64,000 bases of DNA, taken from Halocynthiibacter namhaensis. GTDB lineage: Bacteria; Pseudomonadota; Alphaproteobacteria; Rhodobacterales; Rhodobacteraceae. Location: NCBI RefSeq assembly GCF_000812685.1, contig NZ_JWIF01000051.1, forward strand, positions 1 through 64,000, in the 5' to 3' direction. Below, one piece after another: positions 25,236 to 34,069 of the stretch (positions are counted from its first letter, which is position 1; each line of letters begins with the position of its first letter). The notes below the pieces were generated by a model. The model saw only the letters and a list, made by a program, of their open reading frames with translations. It had not been told where the DNA came from and searched no databases. The translations under genes were made by a program, and so were the position numbers.

Positions 25236-25688
25236 ATGCGCACAAAAATTAATACCGCTTTGAAAGAAGCGATGAAAAGTAAAGACGCTTTGCGTTTGTC
25301 GACATTGCGTTTGATTAACGCTGCTATCAAAGATCGCGAGATCTCTTTGCGTGGCAAGGGTGAAGATGAAACCGTCAGTGAAGGCGATATCCTTGGCATT
25401 CTGGGGAAAATGGTGAAGCAGCGCCAGGAAAGCGCGCGGGCCTTTGAAGAAGGCGGGCGTCTTGAGCTTGCTGAGAAAGAACTGTCGGAGATCTCAGTCA
25501 TTGAGGTTTTCTTGCCCAAGCAATTGGACGCTGACGAAGCGAGCGCCGCGATTGAAGCCGCGATTGCAGAAGCCGGGGCAGAATCGATCCGTGACATGGG
25601 TAAGGTCATGGGCGTTCTGAAAAGAAAATACACCGGCCAGATGGATTTCGGTGCTGTTGGCCCAATGGTGAAAGACAAGCTGGGTTAA
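25236..25688 (+). CDS. yqeY: GatB/YqeY domain protein
   Basis: 150 residues: MRTKINTALKEAMKSKDALRLSTLRLINAAIKDRE, then QRQESARAFEEGGR, EKELSEISVIEVFLPKQLD and MGKVMGVLKRKY. This is the YqeY family, similar to the GatB tail domain, possibly binding tRNA or aiding tRNA-dependent amidation. It is divergent from carA and ends in a strong terminator. Neighbouring carA is usual in alphaproteobacteria. Confidence 0.93.
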   Translation: MRTKINTALKEAMKSKDALRLSTLRLINAAIKDREISLRGKGEDETVSEGDILGILGKMVKQRQESARAFEEGGRLELAEKELSEISVIEVFLPKQLDADEASAAIEAAIAEAGAESIRDMGKVMGVLKRKYTGQMDFGAVGPMVKDKLG

Positions 25689-25714
25689 GCATCCGCTCTC
25701 TTTTGAATGTTATC

Positions 25715-25742
25715 AAACCCGCCAGTTTTCTGGCGGGTTTTT
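25715..25742 (+). terminator. Intrinsic terminator of yqeY
   Basis: AAACCCGCCAG, loop TTTT, CTGGCGGGTTT followed by TT: an 11-bp perfect stem, 27 bp after the yqeY stop. Confidence 0.9.
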
Positions 25743-25832
25743 GCGTCTATATACTTCTCTCTCTCTACTTGTATGCATTCGGCAGAAATCGTAGATAACG
25801 GATCGTAATTGGTTTGTTGTTTGGAGAATAAA

Positions 25833-26225
25833 ATGAAATTTTCACTAGCGATTGTTTTGGCCGTTTTCAGTACATCTGCATATGCCGATGACTGTGATGT
25901 AGCGCGATCTGAGTTAAACACATTTGACGCAGTGTATTGCCAAAACAAAGTTTTCATCGCCGAAGATGTACGTCTTAACGAAAATTATGGGATTTTGCGT
26001 GGGTTGTTGTCCGCGAATGGACGCAACGCTTTGCGGACAGGGCAACGCAATTGGATCGAATATCGCAATGATGAATGCACAGGGACCAGCGAACGTTGGG
26101 GCGAGGTCGTTTATGCACGTTGTGCTAAGGAAACAACGCGTGAGCGTGCGGATTTCCTTGGCAATCGGATCACGGAATGTGAAACCGTTGGATGCCAGAT
26201 CAGCAAATTGTCAGATTTGCGTTGA
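25833..26225 (+). CDS. Secreted LprI-N/DUF1311-type protein
   Basis: 130 residues: signal peptide MKFSLAIVLAVFSTSAYA, then a Cys-rich helical domain (DDCDVARSELNTFDAVYC, RNWIEYRNDECT, CAKETTRERADFL, ITECETVGC). The pattern ..C..A.....(E/D)..(I/V)C and W...R..C is that of the lysozyme-inhibitor LprI N-terminal domain (DUF1311), a periplasmic domain. The ATG at 25833 follows GGAGA; the frame opens earlier with TTG. Role not shown here. Confidence 0.7.
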   Translation: MKFSLAIVLAVFSTSAYADDCDVARSELNTFDAVYCQNKVFIAEDVRLNENYGILRGLLSANGRNALRTGQRNWIEYRNDECTGTSERWGEVVYARCAKETTRERADFLGNRITECETVGCQISKLSDLR

Positions 26226-26274
26226 ACCAATGTAAGACAATTATGTTAAAAGCCAATTTTTGAGTGGGTGACAT

Positions 26275-26649
26275 TTGAGGAAAGTTTTTAACGCGGTATT
26301 GGATCTTGCGGGTATTATAGTACTTGCGATCTGTGCGATTTGCATCGTTGGCCTAGGTTTGTTTTTTACGACAATTACCTTGGTGTTTGGTTGGAAGGCT
26401 CTGATTGGGCTAATCGTCATATTGTCTGTACTCCGCGTCATCGAGAGCGGCTTCGAAGCGGTGCTAGGCTCTCCATTTCGGCTGTTAGGGAAGGTGCTGT
26501 CTTCTCAAAAACAGAATAAACCGCAGCCTCTTACGCCGGAGCAGAGTGACAAAATCAAAAAACTTAAACTGTGGGCGCAAGGGTTTTTCGCATTCGGAGT
26601 GGTCATTGCATTGGTCCAATTTGGGGTTCAATCTTTTTGGTTCACCTGA
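26275..26649 (+). CDS. Small membrane protein, unknown
   Basis: 124 residues from a TTG start (26275), with hydrophobic segments at about 7-34, 40-58 and 98-120. The middle is basic (LSSQKQNKPQPLT). No family recognised. It follows the LprI-like gene by 50 bp, perhaps co-transcribed, and its end overlaps the convergent DUF2244 gene by 8 bp. Confidence 0.55.
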   Translation: MRKVFNAVLDLAGIIVLAICAICIVGLGLFFTTITLVFGWKALIGLIVILSVLRVIESGFEAVLGSPFRLLGKVLSSQKQNKPQPLTPEQSDKIKKLKLWAQGFFAFGVVIALVQFGVQSFWFT

Positions 26650-27196
26650 AAACAGTGTTTAGACCGAGTGATTGAAATGCCTTACGCAATGCCTCGGCCA
26701 ACTCAACCCGTTCCGCTTCCGCTAAAAACGCCCCCAACTCGACCTCTCGTTCCCCATCACCACGTAGGGTGAGATATTGGGGGACGGGGCCTGTTTTGTG
26801 CAGGGTGACGGTGATCCAATACGGATTGGCCTGCCAGGTTTGCTCGCGGCCTTTGGGATCACGGCGGGTGAGGGTGGCCATGTCTGGCGTGATCGTCAGG
26901 ACCTCGGTGAGGGTGCCGCTTTGATAGCTGCGCGCAATGAACCACCAAATCAGACCGATTGTTCCCAGCAGAAACGGCAACATCACCCAAAGCGGGTCTT
27001 TGCCCAATAATGCGATCAGGGGCAGGAACAGCAGTGCACATGTCGCGCCCATGAAACGCACGAAGTCTTTCTTTTTCAACGAACGATAGGGCCAGGCCGT
27101 GAGCGTAATCGGCTTGCCCGCATCTATATGCGCATGAAAAGGGGCCCCGGATTTAACCGGAGCCCCTGTATTTGTATCAGACCAAACATATGGCAT
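26642..27196 (-). CDS. DUF2244 membrane protein
   Basis: 184 residues with two membrane helices (about 48-64 and 70-88) between a short N-terminal part (PITLTAWPYRSL) and a soluble C-terminal part (TLTRRDPKGREQTWQANPYWITV; LTLRGDGEREVELGAFL). This is DUF2244. It lies just downstream of ctaD on the same strand (33 bp gap) and may be co-transcribed; a role in respiratory-chain assembly is inference. Confidence 0.85.
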   Translation of the reverse strand: MPYVWSDTNTGAPVKSGAPFHAHIDAGKPITLTAWPYRSLKKKDFVRFMGATCALLFLPLIALLGKDPLWVMLPFLLGTIGLIWWFIARSYQSGTLTEVLTITPDMATLTRRDPKGREQTWQANPYWITVTLHKTGPVPQYLTLRGDGEREVELGAFLAEAERVELAEALRKAFQSLGLNTVFR

Positions 27197-27228
27197 CTGT
27201 GGAAGTTTCCCTCAGATCAGTGTCCCAA

Positions 27229-28899
27229 CTAGTGGGAGTGACTGCGATCCCATTCTTCCTGCTTTGGCAGGATTTCGAATGTGTGCTCGGGCGGCGGGGA
27301 TGGCAATGTCCATTCCAGCGTATCCGCATATTCGTTCCAATAGTTCGCTTCGGTTTCTTTCTTACCCCAGATCAGTGAATAGAACATCACGCCGATGAAA
27401 AAGACGAAAGAAGCGAAGGACAGATATGCACCATAAGATGAGATCTCGTTCCAGTAAGCGAAGGCTTCTGGATAGTCGATATAACGACGCGGCATGCCCT
27501 GACGACCCAAGAAGTGCTGTGGGAAGAAGGTCAAGTTGGCGCCGATGAACATCATCCAGAAGTGCAGTTTACCAGCCCATTCAGGGTATTTCTTGCCGGA
27601 CATTTTACCGAAGTAGAAATAGATGCCTGCGAAGATACAGAAGATCGCACCCAAGGACATAACATAGTGGAAGTGTGCAACCACGTAGTATGTGTCGTGA
27701 TAGATACGGTCGATGCCTGCTTGGGACAGAACCACACCGGTTACACCACCAACGGTGAACAGGAAGAGGAAACCAAAAGCCCAAAGCATAGGTGTTTTGA
27801 ACTCAATCGAGCCGCCCCACATGGTCGCGATCCAAGAGAAGATCTTAACACCCGTGGGCACCGCGATCACCATGGTGGCCATCATGAAGTAGGACTGCTG
27901 CGACAGCGACATACCAACAGTATACATGTGGTGTGCCCAGACAACGAAGCCCAGAACACCAATCGCGATCAACGCCCAAACCATTGGCAGATACCCAAAC
28001 ACAGGCTTACGTGCAAACGTCGCAATCACGTGTGAGATGATACCAAAGCCAGGCAGAATGATGATGTACACTTCTGGGTGACCGAAGAACCACAGGATGT
28101 GTTGGTACAAGATCGGATCACCACCGCCGCCAGGCTGGAAGAAGGATGTTCCGAAGTTGCGGTCCATCAAAAGCATGGTGATCGCGCCAGCCAGAACAGG
28201 CAGGGACAGAAGGATCAACCAAGCTGTGACAAAGATAGACCATGCAAACAGTGGAACCTTGAACATTGTCATGCCAGGGGCACGCATGTTCAGGAAGGTT
28301 GTGATCATGTTGATCGCACCAAGGATGGAAGACGCACCAGAAACGTGAACCGCGAAAATCGCGAGGTCCATGGAATAACCACCCTCACTGGTGGACAGTG
28401 GCGGGTACAGAACCCAACCCACACCAGAACCCAACTGATTGTTGCCACCAGGGGACAGCAGAGATGCCACACCAAGGGAAACACCCGCAATATACAGCCA
28501 GAAGGACAGGTTGTTCATGCGCGGGAACGCCATATCAGGCGCGCCGATTTGCAATGGCATAAAGTAGTTACCAAAGCCGCCAAACAGCGCCGGAATAACC
28601 ACGAAGAACATCATCAGAACACCATGATAGGTGATCATCACGTTCCAGAGGTGCCCATTTGGCGTACAAACTTCGCCAGACGCGAAGAAACGTGCGCCTT
28701 CAAGACACATGTATTGAACGCCAGGTTCTTGCAGTTCCATCCGCATATAAACGGTGAACATAACGGAAATCAGACCAACGAGCGCAGCTGCGAACAGGTA
28801 TAGAATGCCGATATCTTTGTGATTTGTTGACATGAACCAACGGGTGATAAAATCACGCTCGTCATGGTGCTCGTCGCCGTGAATGGCTGCGTCTGCCAT
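27229..28899 (-). CDS. ctaD: Cytochrome c oxidase subunit I (aa3 type)
   Basis: 556 residues from ATG 28899, preceded by GGGGAGA. Twelve membrane helices; metal ligands are seen in [12 protein letters not shown] (heme a), [14 protein letters not shown] (Cu_B with Tyr crosslink), WAHHMYTVG (Cu_B) and [11 protein letters not shown] (heme ligands). It also has the K-channel and D-channel residues expected of A-type oxidases. It catalyses oxygen reduction and proton pumping in the inner membrane. The longer frame to 29043 is not needed. ctaC and ctaE are not nearby. Confidence 0.97.
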   Translation of the reverse strand: MADAAIHGDEHHDERDFITRWFMSTNHKDIGILYLFAAALVGLISVMFTVYMRMELQEPGVQYMCLEGARFFASGEVCTPNGHLWNVMITYHGVLMMFFVVIPALFGGFGNYFMPLQIGAPDMAFPRMNNLSFWLYIAGVSLGVASLLSPGGNNQLGSGVGWVLYPPLSTSEGGYSMDLAIFAVHVSGASSILGAINMITTFLNMRAPGMTMFKVPLFAWSIFVTAWLILLSLPVLAGAITMLLMDRNFGTSFFQPGGGGDPILYQHILWFFGHPEVYIIILPGFGIISHVIATFARKPVFGYLPMVWALIAIGVLGFVVWAHHMYTVGMSLSQQSYFMMATMVIAVPTGVKIFSWIATMWGGSIEFKTPMLWAFGFLFLFTVGGVTGVVLSQAGIDRIYHDTYYVVAHFHYVMSLGAIFCIFAGIYFYFGKMSGKKYPEWAGKLHFWMMFIGANLTFFPQHFLGRQGMPRRYIDYPEAFAYWNEISSYGAYLSFASFVFFIGVMFYSLIWGKKETEANYWNEYADTLEWTLPSPPPEHTFEILPKQEEWDRSHSH

Positions 28900-29074
28900 G
28901 CGGAGTCTCCCCAATTTCTTCGTTTCAACACGCAAACCCTGCCCAAAAGCAGACAGAGTTCCCCCGTGCATTTGGAACTTTCTTAGAGATAAACGCCAGC
29001 AGGGGCAACGATACAGAGTGCCGCAACGGCAAATTAAATGCAAAAATATGCGTCCAAGCGGGGTATTTTTCTAA
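28900..29074. other. ctaD upstream region
   Basis: The leader and promoter of ctaD should lie here. I see no convincing -35/-10 pair or known operator. The gap up to the next leftward gene (29275) also holds one doubtful small rightward frame at 29075-29278. Confidence 0.4.
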
Positions 29075-29278
29075 GTGGGCCTTGAAATGACATTGGGGAT
29101 GCAGTTTCTGGCCGTGGCCAAGGCCTGTCTCGCCCAAGCCACCGGGCAGAGTGATTCCTGCAAGAGAGCAGTTCTGGCGGGAGGGTTCTTTATGCATGGC
29201 CCCTTAAGGCCCGAGATCAAGATCGACCGAGAAGGATGGAAAGCTGAATTTGACCGCCTGATATCTGAACTGAGCTAG
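29075..29278 (+). CDS. Possible small protein, doubtful
   Basis: A 67-residue frame from GTG 29075, ending MHGPLRPEIKIDREGWKAEFDRLISELS. The last part looks protein-like (charged, amphipathic helix), but the first 38 residues have no recognisable features. It could also start at the ATG near 29192. Its stop overlaps the convergent gene at 29275. No family recognised. Confidence 0.3.
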   Translation: MGLEMTLGMQFLAVAKACLAQATGQSDSCKRAVLAGGFFMHGPLRPEIKIDREGWKAEFDRLISELS

Positions 29279-31329
29279 CGCACACAACGGTCCTGGCAGA
29301 CAAACCAATAGGGTGTTTGCCGGGCGGCGTCCGTGTCACCAAAACGGTTGTGAAGCAGGCGAAAGGCCACCTGGCCCAATGGTTCGCCATTCATTTTTCC
29401 GGTCTCCATATATCTCGCTTGGAAAATCACATCGCGCAATTGCCCTGCCAAGGCATCCTCATCCGCCCAGAGGCGTTTTATCGGGTTAGAGGTTTCCCGG
29501 CGCACCCTTTGAATGATCTCACGGCCGATGCGATTGGCAAGACCTGTTTCAGGGCCAAGCTGTGCCAGTTCTTCCCAAGCGATATAATCAACCAGCCCGC
29601 CACTGTCAGAATAGGTCCAATCAACGGTCTGTGGGAAAACCGGATCATGGGGGTAGGTGAATTCAATATTTCTGTTTTTGGCGCGGTCTTGTGGGCCATA
29701 GGGGGATGCGGGCACGGCTTTCAGCCAATTGTCCAACAGCCGTTCCGCAACCGCAGCAGATCGAATATTGCGGGGCAGGTCCGGTGTTTCACGTCGCTGC
29801 GCCCAGTTCTGCATGGAAAATGGGGTGGTGCTGTCTTGAGCGCCGCTTTGCACATACCAACCCATTGACCCAGACCAGCGTGCCAGCCCTATTTCCATGC
29901 CAAGTTCGGCCATGGGCAGGCTGCCAGCGATCTGGGTCAATCTCCAAGCCTGCGACCCAGAACCTTGCCAGATTTCCATGATGTCATCCGCGTGTTGGGG
30001 CCAAATCTTGGCCAATTCCGGTATCAATACTGCGGCTTCATTGTCTCGACCTAACGCATAGAGGCGTAAGAACCCGCGTGTGAACAGCATACGTTCGTCT
30101 GATGGAAATCCATCGCGTGACCTCGCGAATGTGATCAAGTCCTGGGCGGACAAAAGGTTCAGCAGAATGCGGGTGGATGAATGCAGAATAACGCCAGTGT
30201 TGAGGTCTATCAATTCTTGCAGGGAATGCGTGCGCAGACTGCGGCCAACATTCATCCAGCTTTGAAAGGCGTTCTCAACGGGATTGTAATACTGTTCAAG
30301 TGATGTACCGACAGCCAAACTTTCGATCTCGGACAGGCTTATGCGTTTCCAGGGCGAGCTGTAATCATCGGTATAAGCGACGTGGCTTTTGGCCAGCCTG
30401 ATCGCCGCGATGTCACGCATCACATTGGGAAGTTTTTGCAAAGATGCCAGCAGTTCAGCCTTTCCTGAATACCCCGAAAAAACGCGCAGCCGTTCCAGTT
30501 GCGCAATTGCGAAAGCTGCATATTGCGCGTCACTTGCACGACAGTCCTCGACCAGATCAGACAGCCCATCAATGCGCTGCCTGATGCGATCAGCGATGGC
30601 GCGATGATGGGGGGATAGTTTGGTGGGCGATCCCCAATACCCCGACCTGGAATCGTTGGCAACCGCCGCAACGAGCCATGTAAGACCACCGGTCTCAGCG
30701 AACCTGTCCAAACCATGCACATAGACCATATGGTTGCGTTTCATAGGGGCCGGTTCGCGATAGCGTGCCAATTGCCACGAGGCTTCTGAATAGGCCGAAG
30801 CGGCCTGCACGGACAGAAGCCAATCCAGACCATCGTCATAGGCAAACTGCGCCACGGTATGTTGCGCCTCTGGCAAGGAACGCGAATTCGGCGTTAACCA
30901 CCAACCTGGCCAAGGCCCAACGGAGAGCACCTGGTTCAGGATGACTTCGGGATCTGTTGTGGTGGTGGCTGTGTCGCGCTGAAACTGCGGGTCACTGATC
31001 CGTGGTAAATTGCGTATCAATGCAAGGCCAATACGATCAGCCGCTGAGGTGTCGTGTCGGCGCAGATATCCGGGATCAACGTAATCAAGCCCGCTGTTCC
31101 AAGGCCGTTCCCCAGTCATTCCAGCGTCAGGCAACCCTGACAAAAGCCGGTAAACTTCCAACGTGCCACCGACGCCGCGATTGTTGAACCCCCCGGAATA
31201 TAGGGTGCCGTATTGTTGATATGTGTGATCCAAAAGCGCCGCTGTATCTGTATAGGCACCATTGCAGATTTCAGCGCTGGCATGTGTCGCTGCAAGAAAG
31301 GGCAGGGCAAGAATGAGGTTTCGAAACAT
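29275..31329 (-). CDS. Large secreted protein, unknown
   Basis: 684 residues from ATG 31329: signal peptide MFRNLILALPFLAATHASA, then an alpha-helical protein without membrane segments. It has many tryptophans (GPWPGWWLTPNSRS, SEASWQLARYREP, GSMGWYVQSG) and ends in a CQDRC pair. No family recognised. The frame opens earlier at 31407, but the signal peptide fixes the start. A single-gene unit between ctaD and the cytochrome; could be an envelope or surface protein. Confidence 0.75.
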   Translation of the reverse strand: MFRNLILALPFLAATHASAEICNGAYTDTAALLDHTYQQYGTLYSGGFNNRGVGGTLEVYRLLSGLPDAGMTGERPWNSGLDYVDPGYLRRHDTSAADRIGLALIRNLPRISDPQFQRDTATTTTDPEVILNQVLSVGPWPGWWLTPNSRSLPEAQHTVAQFAYDDGLDWLLSVQAASAYSEASWQLARYREPAPMKRNHMVYVHGLDRFAETGGLTWLVAAVANDSRSGYWGSPTKLSPHHRAIADRIRQRIDGLSDLVEDCRASDAQYAAFAIAQLERLRVFSGYSGKAELLASLQKLPNVMRDIAAIRLAKSHVAYTDDYSSPWKRISLSEIESLAVGTSLEQYYNPVENAFQSWMNVGRSLRTHSLQELIDLNTGVILHSSTRILLNLLSAQDLITFARSRDGFPSDERMLFTRGFLRLYALGRDNEAAVLIPELAKIWPQHADDIMEIWQGSGSQAWRLTQIAGSLPMAELGMEIGLARWSGSMGWYVQSGAQDSTTPFSMQNWAQRRETPDLPRNIRSAAVAERLLDNWLKAVPASPYGPQDRAKNRNIEFTYPHDPVFPQTVDWTYSDSGGLVDYIAWEELAQLGPETGLANRIGREIIQRVRRETSNPIKRLWADEDALAGQLRDVIFQARYMETGKMNGEPLGQVAFRLLHNRFGDTDAARQTPYWFVCQDRCVR

Positions 31330-31483
31330 CGGAGCCTGAAAATATGTGACGATTAATCTAGGTTGATTAAAGCACGCAGAGTGGTTTGGGAGAAATGGAA
31401 AATACATATGATGGGAATTAAACGAAAAACGGCCTGCCAGAACGCGTGAACTTCTGCAGACCGTTTGTTGTTTTCAGTGCGAA

Positions 31484-31909
31484 TTATTCCGCAGGGGCGT
31501 CGCCGTGGCTGGCCAAGAATGCGGCGAGATCAGCACCGGCATCGCCAAAGCGTTGCGGCGCCATGGGGGATCGCAGGCTGTCATCTGAGTTGAGCTCACG
31601 CAGGAAGTTTGTCGGGTGCTCGGCGTAGGTAAGGATGTTTTCTTCATCCCAAACAAGCCCGTTTTCTGCTGCGGCTTTAATTCCGGCGGAATAGCGAAAC
31701 CCTTCAACAGATGCCGCAGGACTGCCCATCACACCATATAGATTAGGCCCTGTACGACCGCCGCGCACAATCACATCATCGCCATTGGCAATGGCATGGC
31801 AGGATTTGCAGCGGTTAAAGGCTTTTGCGCCAGCTTCGACATCGCCTTCCGCCATCGCAGAAAAAGGGGCCAGTGCAAGGACGGCGGTTAGGAAAATAGT
31901 GCGGTTCAT
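31484..31909 (-). CDS. Periplasmic c-type cytochrome (c2/c550 type)
   Basis: 141 residues from ATG 31909: signal peptide MNRTIFLTAVLALAPFSAMA, then a class I cytochrome c with heme motif CKSCH at about 34-38, RGGRTGPNLYGVMG (the loop before the haem edge) and a probable Met ligand in RSPMAPQ near residue 114. It would carry electrons in the periplasm. A longer frame to 32041 is not supported. Confidence 0.9.
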   Translation of the reverse strand: MNRTIFLTAVLALAPFSAMAEGDVEAGAKAFNRCKSCHAIANGDDVIVRGGRTGPNLYGVMGSPAASVEGFRYSAGIKAAAENGLVWDEENILTYAEHPTNFLRELNSDDSLRSPMAPQRFGDAGADLAAFLASHGDAPAE

Positions 31910-32098
31910 GTTTGCCTCATCAGTAATACAATATGCGCGTTCATCGACACTATATGACAGCTTTTGCCGAAGTGTTACCGAGCAATTGTCGCAGGGCTGC
32001 GGGTTGGCTATGAATTTGGCATTGATGTCAGCTTCAATCACCGCACTACCAATGGAAGCATGCCTGGATATGGCAACTGATCCAACGGGGCAGACGGC

Positions 32099-32758
32099 TT
32101 AATCGGCGCGTGTCTCAAACAGGTCCATAAAGCAACGTTTCAAAGCGACATCGACATCATCCATCGTGACAGGCAGACCGAGATCAACCAAGCTGGTGAC
32201 GCCGTGCTCTGTGATGCCACAAGGCACGATGCCGCTGAAATGCTCTAGATCGGGCTCTACATTGATCGAAATCCCGTGAAAGCTAACCCATTTGCGCAGG
32301 CGCACGCCAATCGCGGCGATCTTATCTTCCTGCGGCTGCCCGGTTATTGTCAGCGGCTTGTCATCACGTTGCACCCAAACCCCAACGCGCCCATCGCGTT
32401 GTTCACCTTTGACATTGAATTCGGCAAGGGTGGCGATGACCCAATCTTCAAGCTGTTGGACAAATTTACGAACATCGCGCCCACGTTTTGTCAGATCAAG
32501 CATAACATAAGCCACACGCTGCCCCGGCCCATGATAAGTATATTGCCCACCGCGAGGGCTGTCGTAGACCGGAAAGCGATCCGGATCGGTCAGGTCTTTA
32601 ACATTGGCAGAGGTGCCGGCGGTGTAAAGCGGGGGATGTTCCAGCAACCAAATTGCTTCGTCGGCGGTTCCAGCTGCGATTGCGGCAACGCGATTTTCCA
32701 TTTCCCGACATGCCGTTTCGTAGTCCACCAAACCCGAAGAGATAATCCAGTCCACCAT
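32099..32758 (-). CDS. lipB: Lipoyl(octanoyl) transferase
   Basis: 219 residues from ATG 32758. The LipB motifs are seen: [36 protein letters not shown], and the active Cys in [21 protein letters not shown] with Lys in [18 protein letters not shown]. It moves octanoyl from ACP to lipoyl domains of 2-oxoacid dehydrogenases, which includes complexes fed by the MdeB-like enzyme below. A single gene, with a 59-bp gap to tRNA-Leu beyond its upstream region. Confidence 0.96.
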   Translation of the reverse strand: MVDWIISSGLVDYETACREMENRVAAIAAGTADEAIWLLEHPPLYTAGTSANVKDLTDPDRFPVYDSPRGGQYTYHGPGQRVAYVMLDLTKRGRDVRKFVQQLEDWVIATLAEFNVKGEQRDGRVGVWVQRDDKPLTITGQPQEDKIAAIGVRLRKWVSFHGISINVEPDLEHFSGIVPCGITEHGVTSLVDLGLPVTMDDVDVALKRCFMDLFETRAD

Positions 32759-32961
32759 GTTATCGCCCTTTGTGAATATGCCCCAAATGCAGTTTCTGCG
32801 TTTTACCCCCTGAAGATATGAATGACCATGCATAGAAAGCAAAGAGATGCCACCACAGGTGCAATTGCATGGGCCGAGCAAATTTTCGAAATTCTGTGTT
32901 TTTCCTCTTTCCTTCTACCATCCGCCTCGCTATGAAGCGCGCACAGACTACCTGATCACGT

Positions 32962-33048
32962 GCGGTCGTGGCGGAATTGGTAGACGCGCAGCGTTGAGGT
33001 CGCTGTGGGGTAACACCCGTGGAGGTTCGAGTCCTCTCGACCGCACCA
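32962..33048 (+). tRNA. tRNA-Leu (GAG)
   Basis: 87 nt with acceptor GCGGTCG/CGACCGC, a long variable arm, anticodon loop TTGAGGT (GAG), T-loop with GTTCGAGTC, discriminator A and encoded CCA. Confidence 0.95.
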
Positions 33049-33422
33049 TTTCACTTATGTATATTGTCTAAAAACAATCACATACTTAAGTTTGTTGTTT
33101 TCCATTCTTTAAATACTCTAGAATGATTTGGAACAAAGCTCAGCTCACATATCTCTACTTTGAAGCACCCATTCGCGCATGTATGCAGTTCGAGTTTCAA
33201 TTCTCACTATGTGATTGCATTCAAGTTGATGGCTGCGGTCAAGTTCGGAGGCATGGCTTGCTTGGATGTTGGAGCGCTTTCTAGGTCACCCGGTCAAATG
33301 CGTGAATGACTTGATGCAATGGGCGTATCAGATCATAATTGATGTTGAAATGTCAGCGAAGTTGCGTGATCGTAGTGCACTCGGCTGTTTGTTCTTTATG
33401 TGAATATTTAGAAGGTGAAAAT
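33049..33422. other. Intergenic stretch, no clear gene
   Basis: About 370 bp between tRNA-Leu and the lipoprotein gene. It is AT-rich compared with its surroundings. I see no reading frame, tRNA or recognised motif except AAGGTG before the next ATG. Confidence 0.5.
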
Positions 33423-33758
33423 ATGTATAATTTTAAACCGGCGTTCGTCACTGGCTGTTTGGTAACACTGCTAACGGCTTGCGTGTCTTCGGGAACTTCC
33501 ACCACACCTGTGATTGATGGAGTGAGTGTAACCATGGTACAGACTAACGTTCCGTATCAAGGCGCTGTAGAGACTTTTTTCTCCTTCACACCCACCATTG
33601 AACGCCCTTTGGAAGTTCGTGTCCAACTGGCGCAAGTAACTGCAAGATCGAAAGGGTGCACATTTTTAGATGTACCCTTGTCCGAAGTACAAAGGCTGAC
33701 AACGCGTCAGGCCCCTGAAAATGCAAATTTATTTCTGATAGCGCCAGTTACTTGGTGA
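33423..33758 (+). CDS. Small lipoprotein, unknown
   Basis: 111 residues from ATG 33423, with AAGGTG upstream. Signal peptide with lipobox LLTAC (lipid Cys about residue 20); mature part VSSGTSTTPVIDGVSVTMVQTN then ETFFSFTPTIERPLEVRVQLAQ with one further Cys. No family recognised. Followed by a terminator. Confidence 0.6.
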   Translation: MYNFKPAFVTGCLVTLLTACVSSGTSTTPVIDGVSVTMVQTNVPYQGAVETFFSFTPTIERPLEVRVQLAQVTARSKGCTFLDVPLSEVQRLTTRQAPENANLFLIAPVTW

Positions 33759-33772
33759 AGTCGTATTCGGAG

Positions 33773-33794
33773 GAGGAGCATATGCTCCTCTTTT
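33773..33794 (+). terminator. Intrinsic terminator of the lipoprotein gene
   Basis: GAGGAGCATATGCTCCTC is an 18-bp perfect palindrome followed by TTTT, 14 bp after the stop codon. Confidence 0.8.
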
Positions 33795-34008
33795 GCCTAA
33801 ATGTTGCGCGGAAGCTTCTCTTTTTGTCCTTCAAGGCGATCAGGTGATTGGCATCTTCATCTGTGATCCGTTCGCAAATTCACCACTGGCGTCCTATCAG
33901 GTCTGTAGAAGCTTTTTTATGAGCTCTGTTTTCTTCACTTGAAATCTCAGCGTTTTTCATTCGAAGAGCCGCAGGACCAAGTGGCACGTGAGTTTCGGAC
34001 CACGGAAA
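33795..34008. other. Intergenic stretch, no clear gene
   Basis: Between two terminators. A 76-codon minus-strand frame at 33880-34110 runs through the mdeB terminator and into mdeB and is not supported. Nothing else seen. Confidence 0.5.
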
Positions 34009-34045
34009 CTCCCCTTCACACAAGAAGCTGTGGTGCGAAGGGGAG
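34009..34045 (-). terminator. Terminator of the mdeAB operon
   Basis: On the minus strand CTCCCCTTC and GAAGGGGAG (9-bp perfect arms) enclose an inner stem ACCACA/TGTG. TTTCC follows. It lies 24 bp after the mdeB stop. Confidence 0.7.
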
Positions 34046-34069
34046 GTGGTTTTATGCAAAGGTTGCTGT

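Noticed and set aside
27136-27166. Hairpin at the start of the DUF2244 gene as a ctaD terminator
   Set aside because: The strong GGGGC/GCCCC stem lies inside the DUF2244 coding sequence with no U-tract; it is better read as coding constraint or a leader structure.
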